DNA of 64,000 bases from Gemmatimonadaceae bacterium (GTDB taxonomy: Bacteria; Gemmatimonadota; Gemmatimonadetes; Gemmatimonadales; Gemmatimonadaceae), in contig DATNEW010000050.1 in NCBI GenBank assembly GCA_035606695.1, positions 212,118-276,117 of the forward strand, in the 5' to 3' direction. Both the position numbers and the translations under genes were made by a program. Below are positions 49,635 through 57,817 of this stretch, piece after piece (position 1 is the first letter of the stretch; the number at the start of each line of letters is the position of its first letter). The notes under the pieces were generated by a model. That model saw nothing but the letters and a program-made list of their open reading frames with translations. It did no database searches and was not told the DNA's origin.

Positions 49635-50819
49635 ATGCGTATCTATACCCGCGGAATTCCGAGCGAAGGTGCGAAGCGCCGCAGCGAGGAACAATCTCGC
49701 GAGAAGAACCGCGGAATTCCGAGCGAAGGTGCGAAGCGCCGCAGCGAGGAACAATCTGTACTGAGTTGTATCGGGAGAGCATGGCGCGTCAGGGTGACCG
49801 TAGGATTCCTCGGCGCCATGCTCCTCGTTCCCGCGCTTCGTCTCGGCGCCCAGGACATGATCCGCGTTCGCGATCTCACGATCGAGGACAAGGCCATTCC
49901 GGTGCGCTTGATGGGCTACGGTCTCGTCATCGGCCTGGATGGAACGGGCGATCGCGCGAGCGGGGGCAAGCAGGGTGGTATGACCGTGAACTCGATCGTC
50001 AACCTTCTTCGCCGCTTTGGAGTTACGCTCCCCGTCGAAGCGCTGAAGACGAAGAACGTCGCCGCCGTCTTGGTTACCGCCGAGGTGTCGCCGTATCTTC
50101 GTCCCGGCGGACGATTCGAGATTCACGTGTCCTCGCTCGGCGACGCGCGCTCGTTGCGCGGCGGCGTGTTGTGGATGACGCCACTCCTCTCCGACGTCGG
50201 CGCCGATCCGGTCGCGACCGCGCAGGGTGCGATGCTCATGGCCGATATCGGCACCAAGGGCTCGAGCGCCATCGAAAACTCCGGACGCATTCCCGAGGGC
50301 GGCTTGCTCGAGGTCGAGATGCCGCGCCCGCAATTCACGCAGAGCTCGAGCCTCCTGCTCCGCGATCCCGACGTCACCATGGCGACGCGCATCGCGACGG
50401 CGATCAACAAGGAGATGGGCGACGGCACCGCGACGGTCGACGATCCGGGCTCGATCTCGCTCAAATTCAAAGACTCTAAAGACGATCACGCCACGCTGCT
50501 CGCCCGGGTTCAGGACATGCGGGTGCAGGGCCGGCGCACGTCGATGTTGATCATCGACAGCCGCGACGGCACCATCATCGCCGGCGGCGAGCTCACCGTC
50601 GGTGAAGCCACCGTGAGTCACGGCGGCGTCACCATCACGATCGGCCAGAACGATACGACGGCGGCACCGCCCGGCAATCTTCGCATGGCCGCCGGTACGC
50701 CGGTGACACGCGTTGCCGCCGCGCTGCATGCCGTCGCTGCTCCGCCGTCCGAGATCGCGGCGATCTTCGAATCGCTGCGCGCCATCGGCGCCATCGCCGC
50801 CGAGGTCGTCGTTCGATGA
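49635..50819 (+). CDS. flgI: P-ring protein FlgI with repeat-encoded N-terminus
   Basis: 394 residues. FlgI core: IRVRDLTIEDKAIPVRLMGYGLVIGLDGTGDR, GGMTVNSIVNLLRRFGVTLPVEALKTKNVAAVLVTAE, GTSMLIID-like and the C-terminal IFESLRAIGAIAAEVVVR. A signal peptide (VTVGFLGAMLLVPALRLGAQD) starts only near residue 56: the preceding 45 residues are encoded by two repeat copies in frame. No good in-frame start lies between the repeats and the signal peptide; a GTG near 49793 is the only late option. Overlaps flgJ by ATGA. Confidence 0.93.
   Translation: MRIYTRGIPSEGAKRRSEEQSREKNRGIPSEGAKRRSEEQSVLSCIGRAWRVRVTVGFLGAMLLVPALRLGAQDMIRVRDLTIEDKAIPVRLMGYGLVIGLDGTGDRASGGKQGGMTVNSIVNLLRRFGVTLPVEALKTKNVAAVLVTAEVSPYLRPGGRFEIHVSSLGDARSLRGGVLWMTPLLSDVGADPVATAQGAMLMADIGTKGSSAIENSGRIPEGGLLEVEMPRPQFTQSSSLLLRDPDVTMATRIATAINKEMGDGTATVDDPGSISLKFKDSKDDHATLLARVQDMRVQGRRTSMLIIDSRDGTIIAGGELTVGEATVSHGGVTITIGQNDTTAAPPGNLRMAAGTPVTRVAAALHAVAAPPSEIAAIFESLRAIGAIAAEVVVR
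49653..49757 (+). repeat. Two copies of the translated repeat inside the flgI 5' end
   Basis: Units at 49653-49697 and 49713-49757, period exactly 60, each GGAATTCCGAGCGAAGGTG then CGAAGCGCCGCAGCGAGGAAC. Both read GIPSEGAKRRSEEQS in the flgI frame. The stem base pair changed from C-G to U-G (GGTGC with GCGCC), so the hairpin is retained. Confidence 0.92.
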
Positions 50820-51205
50820 CCATCGTCTCGCCCTCGATCGCCGCGGCGGCCAAGTCACCGGCCAGCGACGAGATGCGCTTGCGCAAGACGGCGCTGCAGC
50901 TCGAAGGTCTCTTCGTGCAGCGCCTCTTCGCCGCCATGCGCGACACGGTGCCCGAGGGCGGCATGATTCAGAAGAACGCGGGTGAAGAAACGTTCACCTC
51001 GCTGCTCGACGAAAAAATGGCGGAACAGGTTCCGTCGCAGTGGGACGGCGAGCATTCGCTGGCTCACGCGCTCTACAATCAGCTGCGCGCGCGGTTGGGT
51101 TCGGCCGAGGCCGCGTCGGACAGCGACGTCCAGGCCGCATCCTCCGCGCTTCACGCGTCCCCCGCTTCCGCTTCCGTCCCCGACCGCAAGATCGCCTCTC
51201 CGTGA
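50816..51205 (+). CDS. flgJ: Rod-binding protein FlgJ (no muramidase domain)
   Basis: 129 residues: the rod-binding domain (LRKTALQLEGLFVQRLFAAMRDTVPEGG, ETFTSLLDEKMAEQ, LAHALYNQLRARL) followed by a short Ser/Ala-rich tail. The C-terminal peptidoglycan hydrolase domain of enteric FlgJ is absent, as in many phyla. A wall hydrolase for rod passage must come from elsewhere; FliK here has an M15-type domain. Overlaps flgN by TGATG. Confidence 0.92.
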   Translation: MTIVSPSIAAAAKSPASDEMRLRKTALQLEGLFVQRLFAAMRDTVPEGGMIQKNAGEETFTSLLDEKMAEQVPSQWDGEHSLAHALYNQLRARLGSAEAASDSDVQAASSALHASPASASVPDRKIASP

Positions 51206-51753
51206 TGACGCCCGAGACGACCACCGAAGAATCGAATCTCCCCGTCCAGCGCACCGTTCTGTCGCCGGTCGATTCGTTGACCGACGCGCTGCAGACGGAG
51301 CGCCGTCTGCTCGACGAGCTGATCGCCGTCATGCGGCGCCAGCGGGACGCCGTGGGCGCCGACGACCTGCAATCCGTCGACGACAGCGTGTTCGCGACGC
51401 ATCGCGTGCTGGTCACGCTGAGCGAAGCGCGCCGCCGCCGCCGCAATCTCAACACACTCATCGGCCAGCGCGAGGATCTCGGCATTCATTCGCTCGACGA
51501 AGTGCTGGGCCCGCGGATGACGGCCGCGCTTCGCGCCGCGCGCGACGATCTGCACAACGCGGCGCGCTCGCTCTCGCGCGAAGTCGCGATCAACCGGCGC
51601 ATTCTGCGGCAGGCGCTCGCCTGCGGCGACGAGTATGCGCGCACGCTCGCCGGCGTCGCCGGCCCGGCCGGCTCACCGACGTACTCGGTTCAGCCGCCGG
51701 CCGCCCCACCGCGCGCGCAGCAGACGACGACGCTGCTCGACCGGAGGATCTGA
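51205..51753 (+). CDS. flgN: FlgK/FlgL export chaperone FlgN
   Basis: 182 residues from the ATG at 51205. Helical: LTDALQTERRLLDELIAVMRRQRDAVGADDLQSVDDSVFATHRVLVTLSEARRRRRNL, then GPRMTAALRAARDDLHNAARSLSREVAINRRILRQAL. Pro-rich tail. Immediately upstream of flgK (TGATG overlap), its client. Confidence 0.9.
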   Translation: MTPETTTEESNLPVQRTVLSPVDSLTDALQTERRLLDELIAVMRRQRDAVGADDLQSVDDSVFATHRVLVTLSEARRRRRNLNTLIGQREDLGIHSLDEVLGPRMTAALRAARDDLHNAARSLSREVAINRRILRQALACGDEYARTLAGVAGPAGSPTYSVQPPAAPPRAQQTTTLLDRRI

Positions 51754-53186
51754 TGAGCATCGGCAGCATTCTCAACATGGCGCGCACGGGCATGAATGCC
51801 CAGCAGACCGCCATTCAAATCGCGTCGCAGAACATCAGCAACGCCGATTCGACGGGCTATTCTCGGCAGCGGGTCGAGATGGCTACTTCGCTGCCGACCA
51901 TCTTTCCGTACGGCACGATCGGCACGGGCGTCTACATCAAGACCGTGTCGCGCGCGCGCGATTCGCTGCTCGACATCACGTACCGCAGCGACGCTTCGGC
52001 ACAGTCCCAGGCGGAGACGACGAGCACCGGTCTGGACGGCATTCAGAGTATTCTCAATGAGCCGTCCGACAACGGCTTGAGCTCCGCGCTCGACTCGTTC
52101 TATTCCTCGTGGAACGACCTCGCGACCGACCCGACCAACGGATCCGCCAAGGAGGTCGTGCGGCAGAACGGCATCAACGTCGCGACGACGATGAACAACA
52201 TGGCCGCGCGGCTCGACACGCTGGCCAGCCAGACGCGCGACGGCATGACAACGGACGTGGCACAGGTGAACTCGCTGAGCCAGCAGATCGCGAACTACAA
52301 CAACGAGATCGTCGCGGCCGAATCAAACGGCAACGCGGCGAACGATCTTCGCGACGCGCGCGACAACCTCGTGGATCAGATGTCGACGCTCGTCGGCGGA
52401 CAGGTCGTCGAGCACGCCAGTGGATCGGTCGCGATCTACGTCAACGGCCGCTCGCTCGTCGATGGACCGACCGTGAACCAGTTGCAGGTCGGCACGGGCA
52501 CGGTGCCGACGATCACGTTCGCGAATGCGCCGACGCTTCCGATGACCGGATTGGGCGGTTCGCTGGGCGCCCGCGTCGATCTCGTCACGAACCGCATTCC
52601 GGCCACGATGAATCAACTGGACTCGATGGCGAAGGGTCTGGTGCAAACGGTCAACAGCATTCACTCGTCGGGTCAGGTCTTTACCGGAAATCCGCCGGTC
52701 GGCGCCCCCGCGGGCAACTTCTTCGAGATGGCTGCCGTTCCGCCGGCCGGCGGCGATCCGGCGCTCACGGCGCGCGGCATCAGCATCGCGTCGACGCTCA
52801 CCGACGGCTCCCTCGTCGCGGCGTCGGGCGGGACCGCCACCGGACCCGGCAACAACGACGTCGCCGCGCAGATCTCGGCGCTTCGCGATACGCCGGTGTC
52901 GTTCACGGACGCGAACGGCAACCCACTGGGCAGCGTGTCCGTGCAGACGTTCTTCCAGCAGATCGTCGGCGACGTCGCGACCTCGGCCAAGCAGGCGCAG
53001 GACGACTCGACGGTGCAGCAGACCCTCGCCTCGAACGCCCAAGCGCAGCGCCAGAGCGTGAGCGGCGTGGTGACTGACGAAGAGCTGATCAGCGTCATCC
53101 AGCATCAGCACGCCTACCAGGCCGCGGCGCGGCTGGTCAGCGTGGTCGACGACATGACCCAAACGCTGGTCGATCTCGGTCGTTAG
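51753..53186 (+). CDS. flgK: Hook-filament junction protein FlgK
   Basis: 477 residues from ATG 51753: IGSILNMARTGMNAQQTAIQIASQNISNADSTGYSRQRVEM, the D1 helices (LSSALDSFYSSWNDLATDPTN), and C-terminal SGVVTDEELISVIQHQHAYQAAARLVSVVDDMTQTLVDL. The frame runs open far upstream but those residues shadow flgJ/flgN. flgL is not adjacent. Confidence 0.96.
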   Translation: MSIGSILNMARTGMNAQQTAIQIASQNISNADSTGYSRQRVEMATSLPTIFPYGTIGTGVYIKTVSRARDSLLDITYRSDASAQSQAETTSTGLDGIQSILNEPSDNGLSSALDSFYSSWNDLATDPTNGSAKEVVRQNGINVATTMNNMAARLDTLASQTRDGMTTDVAQVNSLSQQIANYNNEIVAAESNGNAANDLRDARDNLVDQMSTLVGGQVVEHASGSVAIYVNGRSLVDGPTVNQLQVGTGTVPTITFANAPTLPMTGLGGSLGARVDLVTNRIPATMNQLDSMAKGLVQTVNSIHSSGQVFTGNPPVGAPAGNFFEMAAVPPAGGDPALTARGISIASTLTDGSLVAASGGTATGPGNNDVAAQISALRDTPVSFTDANGNPLGSVSVQTFFQQIVGDVATSAKQAQDDSTVQQTLASNAQAQRQSVSGVVTDEELISVIQHQHAYQAAARLVSVVDDMTQTLVDLGR

Positions 53187-53194
53187 TTTTCGGA

Positions 53195-53482
53195 ATGCTG
53201 ATTCTCGGCCGAAAAGTCGGCGACGTGATTCTGATCGGCGACGGCATTCGTGTCGTCGTTTTGGCGTGCGATCGCGGCGGTGTTCGGCTCGGCATCGAAG
53301 CGCCGAACGACGTGACGATCTTGCGTGGCGAGATCGTGAACGACGTGGCGACGGAGAATCAGCGCGCCGGTAAGACGGCGGCCAGCGGCGGTCAGGACTG
53401 GCTGCAGGTCATTGGCGGTCCGCCGCCCGACGCGCCTTCAGCGTCGGAAGACGAAGCTCCGCGACGCCGGGCCGGCGAGTAA
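53195..53482 (+). CDS. csrA: RNA-binding translational regulator CsrA, C-terminally extended
   Basis: 95 residues. The first 52 match CsrA: MLILGRKVGDVILIGDGIRVVVLACDRGGVRLGIEAPNDVTILRGEIV, with a variant LILxRKxGD start and the RGE helix. A disordered tail of about 35 residues (GGPPPDAPSASEDEAPRRRAGE) is longer than usual. Binds GGA motifs in leaders such as fliC; antagonised by FliW (20479-20973). The last 74 bases overlap the convergent kinase-like gene. Confidence 0.92.
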   Translation: MLILGRKVGDVILIGDGIRVVVLACDRGGVRLGIEAPNDVTILRGEIVNDVATENQRAGKTAASGGQDWLQVIGGPPPDAPSASEDEAPRRRAGE

Positions 53483-54092
53483 CGGTCCCACCGAACGTCG
53501 CCGCGAGCAATTCCGCGTAGCGCGTTCCGGAAGACGCCGGAATTTCGGCCACGAGCGGTGCCCCGACGCGGAACTCCACGCGCACCCACTGTTCGTCGGA
53601 CTCGGTGACCGCGCGCACAACCGCCTTCAAGTCGCGGGCAAGACGCTTGGCGTCCACCAGCAACATGGTCAGCACGCGAACGAGCGCCCAGCGCGGCACG
53701 CGGACGGGTTCGACATACCGCGTCGGGACGATGGTGATTTGCGAGTCGCGGATGTCGTGCAGAAATCGATGCACGGCGAACACGTCGGCGAGCACGTCGT
53801 CGAGGATCACCGGCTCTTCGCCCGCGGAAACGTCGCGCGGGAGCAGCCGCACCATGCGGTTGCAATCCTCGAGTCGCGTCAGATCGGCGGAGAGATTCTC
53901 GAATCCGGACCCGTCGGGCGGCAGGTCGCCGAGCTGAAAAAGCTCAACTAGGGCGGAGAGGGAGCCGATACGGTTATTGAGCGCGTGGTGCAGGCCCTGA
54001 AGGGCCTGGTCCACGAGATCGAGCCATTCCTGCACGCCATCGATCTCCGGACCCTCGTTTGAAGGGGTCGCGGGGGCTCCGTCCTGTATCAC
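53409..54092 (-). CDS. Histidine-kinase-like / phosphotransfer protein
   Basis: 227 residues. A helical hairpin with a candidate phospho-His (QGLHHALNNRIGSLSALVELF, an HxLNN-type motif) and then a degenerate HATPase-like fold (ILDDVLADVFAVHRFL, VPRWALVRVLTMLLVDAKRLA, WVRVEFRVGAPLVAEIPAS). It lacks clear N and G boxes, so it resembles ChpT-type phosphotransferases more than an active kinase. The C-terminus overlaps csrA by 74 bases; divergent from motA. Confidence 0.72.
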   Translation of the reverse strand: MIQDGAPATPSNEGPEIDGVQEWLDLVDQALQGLHHALNNRIGSLSALVELFQLGDLPPDGSGFENLSADLTRLEDCNRMVRLLPRDVSAGEEPVILDDVLADVFAVHRFLHDIRDSQITIVPTRYVEPVRVPRWALVRVLTMLLVDAKRLARDLKAVVRAVTESDEQWVRVEFRVGAPLVAEIPASSGTRYAELLAATFGGTVTRRPGVAELRLPTLKARRAADRQ

Positions 54093-54106
54093 GCTCTACG
54101 TCTCTC

Positions 54107-54136
54107 TATAGGTACGGGAACACACGCCCGATACTG
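54107..54136 (+). promoter_or_regulatory. Sigma-28 promoter of motAB
   Basis: TATA, 18 bases, CGATACTG with CC before the core. The -10 is as good as the fliC site; the -35 is weaker. About 75 bases upstream of motA. motAB under FliA is common. Confidence 0.6.
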
Positions 54137-54178
54137 ATCTTGAGATCGCACGCCTTGAACCTTCTGCACCTCGTGCAC

Positions 54179-54208
54179 CGCCAACCGCCCATCGCCCAGC
54201 GAGCAGCC
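54179..54208 (+). repeat. Heptamer array abutting the motA start
   Basis: CGCCAAC, CGCCCAT, CGCCCAG then GAGCAGCC, ending one base before the GTG start of motA; no Shine-Dalgarno is present. Confidence 0.65.
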
Positions 54209-54209
54209 C

Positions 54210-55064
54210 GTGTTCGTCATCGTCGGACTCGTCATCGTATTCGGAAGCATTTTGATGGGCTTCACGATGCATCACGGTCATGTCATCGTGCTGCTTCAGT
54301 GGTCCGAATTCATCATCATTGGTGGTGCGGCGTTCGGCGCGTTCCTGATCGGCAATCCGATGAGCGTGGTGAAAGGCGCGTTCGCGTCGATGCTGGGACT
54401 GCTCAAACCTAATCCGTACAGCGAAAAGGCGTACGGCGAGCTCCTCAAAGTTCTCTACGACGTTTTTCAGAAAGCGCGCAAGGACGGACTCGTCGGTCTC
54501 GAAGCGCACATCGAAGAGCCGGACAAGAGCGACATCTTCAAGAAGTACGAGTTCTTCAGTCATCATCATCATGCGCTGCCGTTCCTCTGCGACACACTCA
54601 AGGTGTTGTTGAGCGGCGCGGTCGAGGATCACCACCTCGCCGAGATCCTGGAGATGGATCTCGAGAAGCTGCATGAAGAAGAGAACGCGATTCCCTCCGC
54701 GCTCACGACCATCGCCGACGCGATGCCCGGATTCGGCATCGTCGCCGCGGTGCTCGGCGTCGTGATCACGATGGGCTCGATCGGCGGCAGCGCGCAGTCG
54801 ATCGGCGAAAAGGTCGCGGCCGCGCTCGTCGGTACCTTCCTCGGCATTCTGCTCTCGTACGGCGTCATGAATCCGATCGCGAAGGCGATCGAGGTGCGCA
54901 ACCGCGCCGAAGCCTCGTACATGAGCTGCATTCGCACCGCGCTGCTCGCGTTCGCGCGCGGCGACGCGCCGATGACCTGCGTCGAGTTCGCGCGACGCAA
55001 CATCGAGCCGGTCGACCGTCCGACGTTCTCCGAGCTGGAAGCGTTGACGCGGAAGGCGGCGTAA
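54210..55064 (+). CDS. motA: Flagellar stator protein MotA
   Basis: 284 residues, GTG start. Four membrane helices: FVIVGLVIVFGSILMGFTM, FIIIGGAAFGAFLIG, PGFGIVAAVLGVVITMGSIGG, ALVGTFLGILLSYGVMNPIA; cytoplasmic loop with YSEKAYGELLKVLYDVFQKARKDGLVGLE (torque-loop residues). Proton-type channel with MotB, whose gene starts 5 bases after. Confidence 0.95.
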   Translation: MFVIVGLVIVFGSILMGFTMHHGHVIVLLQWSEFIIIGGAAFGAFLIGNPMSVVKGAFASMLGLLKPNPYSEKAYGELLKVLYDVFQKARKDGLVGLEAHIEEPDKSDIFKKYEFFSHHHHALPFLCDTLKVLLSGAVEDHHLAEILEMDLEKLHEEENAIPSALTTIADAMPGFGIVAAVLGVVITMGSIGGSAQSIGEKVAAALVGTFLGILLSYGVMNPIAKAIEVRNRAEASYMSCIRTALLAFARGDAPMTCVEFARRNIEPVDRPTFSELEALTRKAA

Positions 55065-55068
55065 TTCG

Positions 55069-55896
55069 GTGGCCAAGGGCGACAAGAAGCAGATCATCAT
55101 CATCAAGAAGAAGAAAAAGGGCCACGCCGCTCATCACGGAGGTTCGTGGAAGGTGGCGTACGCCGACTTCGTGACGGCGATGATGGCCTTCTTCATGGTG
55201 ATGTGGATTCTGGGCATGGATCAGAATCTTCGAAATTCGATCGAGGGCTACTTCTCGAACCCGGTCGGCTTCAAGAAGGGCTACACGGCCGGCAAGAGCC
55301 CGATCTCGTCCGGCTCGTCGCCCGGCATGGTGAAAACCACGCCCATCAAGCTCGTGACGCGACAGGACGAACAGCTCGAGCTGTCGAAGATGGGCGGACG
55401 CATCAAGTCGAAGCTCAAGGAAGCCGGCTTGTCGGCGATCGGCGATCGTGTCGAGATCATCGAGACGAACATGGGGCTGCGCATCGAGCTGTCCGAGGAC
55501 TCGAGCGGACAGCAGTTCTTCGCGACGGCCTCGTCCCAGATGACCGACAAGATGCGGAAGACGCTCCAGGTCGTCGCGACGGAGTTGTCGCCCCTTCGCA
55601 ACTCGGTGATCATCGAGGGGCACACCGACGCGGCGCAGTACGCCGGGCTCTACTCGAACTGGGAGCTCTCGGCGGATCGCGCGAATGCGGCGCGGCGCGT
55701 GATGGAGGAAGCAGGACTCGCGGGTTCGCGCGTGCTCGAAGTGCGCGGCATGGCGGATAGACAGTTGCGCAATCCGGAAAATCCGCTCGATCCGAAGAAC
55801 CGGCGTATTTCGATCTTCCTGCCGTTCGAGAGCAATCCGGACAGCGGCACGGTCGTGATGCCGCGACCGATCGGGCCGCCGGGGACGACAGGGTAA
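55069..55896 (+). CDS. motB: Flagellar stator protein MotB
   Basis: 275 residues, GTG start. Lysine-rich N-terminus, plug and helix with the proton-carrying Asp (SWKVAYADFVTAMMAFFMVMWILG), and an OmpA-like peptidoglycan-binding domain (IIEGHTDAAQYAGLYSNWELSADRANAARRVM, NRRISIFL). Anchors the stator. Confidence 0.96.
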   Translation: MAKGDKKQIIIIKKKKKGHAAHHGGSWKVAYADFVTAMMAFFMVMWILGMDQNLRNSIEGYFSNPVGFKKGYTAGKSPISSGSSPGMVKTTPIKLVTRQDEQLELSKMGGRIKSKLKEAGLSAIGDRVEIIETNMGLRIELSEDSSGQQFFATASSQMTDKMRKTLQVVATELSPLRNSVIIEGHTDAAQYAGLYSNWELSADRANAARRVMEEAGLAGSRVLEVRGMADRQLRNPENPLDPKNRRISIFLPFESNPDSGTVVMPRPIGPPGTTG

Positions 55897-55902
55897 GAGC
55901 AG

Positions 55903-55942
55903 ATCCTCGACTCCCCTTCGCTGCGCTCCGGGTCGCGAGGAT
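55903..55942. repeat. Hairpin element between convergent motB and the EAL-HDOD gene
   Basis: ATCCTCGACTCC ... GGGTCGCGAGGAT folds into a stem; the sequence resembles GATCCTTCGCTTCGCTCAGGATGACA-like intergenic repeats I have seen in soil bacterial genomes. Probably a bidirectional terminator or REP-like element. Confidence 0.5.
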
Positions 55943-55947
55943 GACAG

Positions 55948-57168
55948 TTACGCGTTGTCGCCCATCTGCTGCGCGGCCCAATGCAGCGCGTCCATGTAGA
56001 GCGTCGGCAGCACTTCGTCCTCGAGCGGCACGTCGTCCGCGAGCCCCCTTGCCTCGTCCCAGTTCGCTTTTTCGTACGATTCCACGAGCTGAAGCGGCGT
56101 GCCGAGCGGTCCGCCGCGCTTGAGCAGGGCGTTGCGGACTTCGTCCGAGAGCTCGAGGCGAGATAAAATTTTATCCATCGGGACTTCGAGCAGCACGTCG
56201 AGCAGCGACAGCAGGCCGACAATGAATGCCGAGCCACCGGAGCGCGCGTGCGCGCTGGACGCCACGAGCTCGCACATCCGCGCGCGGGTGATGGCGGTGA
56301 GGGCCATCTCGTGCGTCACGTCGCCCTGCCCGCCGAGCGATGCGACGAGAATCACGGCGAGCCAGCGGTGGAGCGTCTCGCGGCCAACCAGTCGAATCGC
56401 GTGCGAGATGGACGTGATGCCACGCCCGCCCACCGACGCGGCGTTGACGATGCGCAGCAGCTTGTACGACAGCGCGACGTCGGCCGCGAACGCCTTCTCG
56501 ATGTGCGCGTCCGGCGTCGCGGGATCCTGCAGCAAATTGAGCAGCCGCATGATCGCGAGCTGTCCGGCCGAGACGTCTTCCTTCGACAACGTCTCGGGCT
56601 TGCTGAACAGGTAGCCCTGGAAGAGCTGAAAGCCCATGCGCGTGCACGCATCGCGAACGGCGGCCGTCTCCACACGTTCGGCGAGCAGCCTGATGCCGGC
56701 GCGCTTGAGATGCTTTGCCACCGCCTCGATCTCGTCGAGCGGGCGATCGAGCACGTCGATCTTGACGATCGTCGCGAGATCGAGGAGGGGAGCCGTTTCT
56801 TCGGAGTAGATGTAGTCGTCGAGAGCGAGACGATAGCCGGCTTCCACCATGCGTTGGCACGCGGCGATCGTTTCGTGATCGTGCACGATGCTCTCGAGGA
56901 GCTCGATGACGACGTCGCCGGGCTCGAACAACGTCCAGCTTTCGTTCATGAGCTGGGCGCGCGAGAAGTTGATGAAGGCCAATCCGCCGTTCGTCAGACT
57001 GCGTAGACCAATGCCGAGCATCGAGGCCGAGATGACCTCGGCGCTCATGTAGCCATCTTCCCCGTCGGCTCCCTGTACGCTAGCGTCGCGCCGGTACAAC
57101 AGCTCGTAGCCAAACAATCCGCGGCCCAACTCGAAGATCGGCTGCCGAGCGACGAAGACGGTGCTCAT
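55948..57168 (-). CDS. EAL-HDOD (YuxH-type) signalling protein
   Basis: 406 residues. N-terminal EAL-like domain of the YuxH group: VARQPIFELGRGLFGYELLYRR (ELL in place of EAL), LALDDYIYSEETAPLLDLATIVKIDVLD, FQLFQGYLFSKPE. C-terminal HDOD domain: LLRIVNAASVGGRGITSISHAIRLVGRETLHRWLAVILVAS. Many of these bind c-di-GMP without hydrolysing it. Position beside motAB suggests motility control. Confidence 0.9.
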   Translation of the reverse strand: MSTVFVARQPIFELGRGLFGYELLYRRDASVQGADGEDGYMSAEVISASMLGIGLRSLTNGGLAFINFSRAQLMNESWTLFEPGDVVIELLESIVHDHETIAACQRMVEAGYRLALDDYIYSEETAPLLDLATIVKIDVLDRPLDEIEAVAKHLKRAGIRLLAERVETAAVRDACTRMGFQLFQGYLFSKPETLSKEDVSAGQLAIMRLLNLLQDPATPDAHIEKAFAADVALSYKLLRIVNAASVGGRGITSISHAIRLVGRETLHRWLAVILVASLGGQGDVTHEMALTAITRARMCELVASSAHARSGGSAFIVGLLSLLDVLLEVPMDKILSRLELSDEVRNALLKRGGPLGTPLQLVESYEKANWDEARGLADDVPLEDEVLPTLYMDALHWAAQQMGDNA

Positions 57169-57198
57169 TTCGTGGTGGTGTGGTGGGAACGTCCGGCG

Positions 57199-57798
57199 AT
57201 GGTGGCCGGGTTTATCGCGGGTGTAGCGGTTCGGCTCAACCTGGTCCCGGGATGCATCATGTTCGTGCTAGGAGCGCTGTGTCTGATTATCGGCGGGTCG
57301 CCGGTAGCCATCAAGACTGACTCGGTGAGGCCGCCGGAGGATACACTGCGCAAGCGTCCGAAGGTCGTGGACGTGAGCGATTGGTATTCTCGCCGACTGA
57401 CAATTCATCGCTACGTCGCCTACAGTACGTTGCCGGTCTTTGCGGCGCAGTGGGCGGCGGGAAAGCGATTGTACGACGAGAGCCGTGCCGCGCCCACCTG
57501 GGCGAAAACGACGCATCGCGTAGGGGCGACGTACTTGGCCGGTGCCTTTACCGTGAATACCGTTACAGGCGCGTGGAACTGGTGGGATTCGCGTTCGGCA
57601 CCGCAAGGACGTGTGCTGCGCACCGTACACGCGTTGACGATGATCGGCGCCGACGCGGCCTTTACCTACGCCGGCGCCAAGCTTTCCAACGACGCGGAAA
57701 ACAGTCAGGTCAAGCGACGAGAACATCGCACCGTCGCATTGTCCGCCATGGGCGTCACTGTGCTCAGCGGCCTCGCGATGAAAATCTGGAACCGGTAG
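57199..57798 (+). CDS. Four-helix membrane protein with conserved histidines (cytochrome-b-like)
   Basis: About 199 residues from ATG 57199; an upstream GTG at 57172 would leave only 3 bases to the divergent gene. A hydrophobic N-terminal pair is followed by four helices each carrying a His: LTIHRYVAYSTLPVFAAQW, KTTHRVGATYLAGAFTVNTVTG, RTVHALTMIGADAAFTYAG, EHRTVALSAMGVTVLSGLAMK. Four histidines on parallel helices suggest two b-type haems, as in cytochrome b561-like proteins. Followed by another such protein and two Rieske proteins. Confidence 0.65.
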   Translation: MVAGFIAGVAVRLNLVPGCIMFVLGALCLIIGGSPVAIKTDSVRPPEDTLRKRPKVVDVSDWYSRRLTIHRYVAYSTLPVFAAQWAAGKRLYDESRAAPTWAKTTHRVGATYLAGAFTVNTVTGAWNWWDSRSAPQGRVLRTVHALTMIGADAAFTYAGAKLSNDAENSQVKRREHRTVALSAMGVTVLSGLAMKIWNR

Positions 57799-57817
57799 AA
57801 ACAGGAAACATCGACCC

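Noticed and set aside
54059..54412. Plus-strand frame of 117 codons overlapping the motA start
   Set aside because: It crosses the motA promoter and coding start, and is His/Arg-rich without domain.
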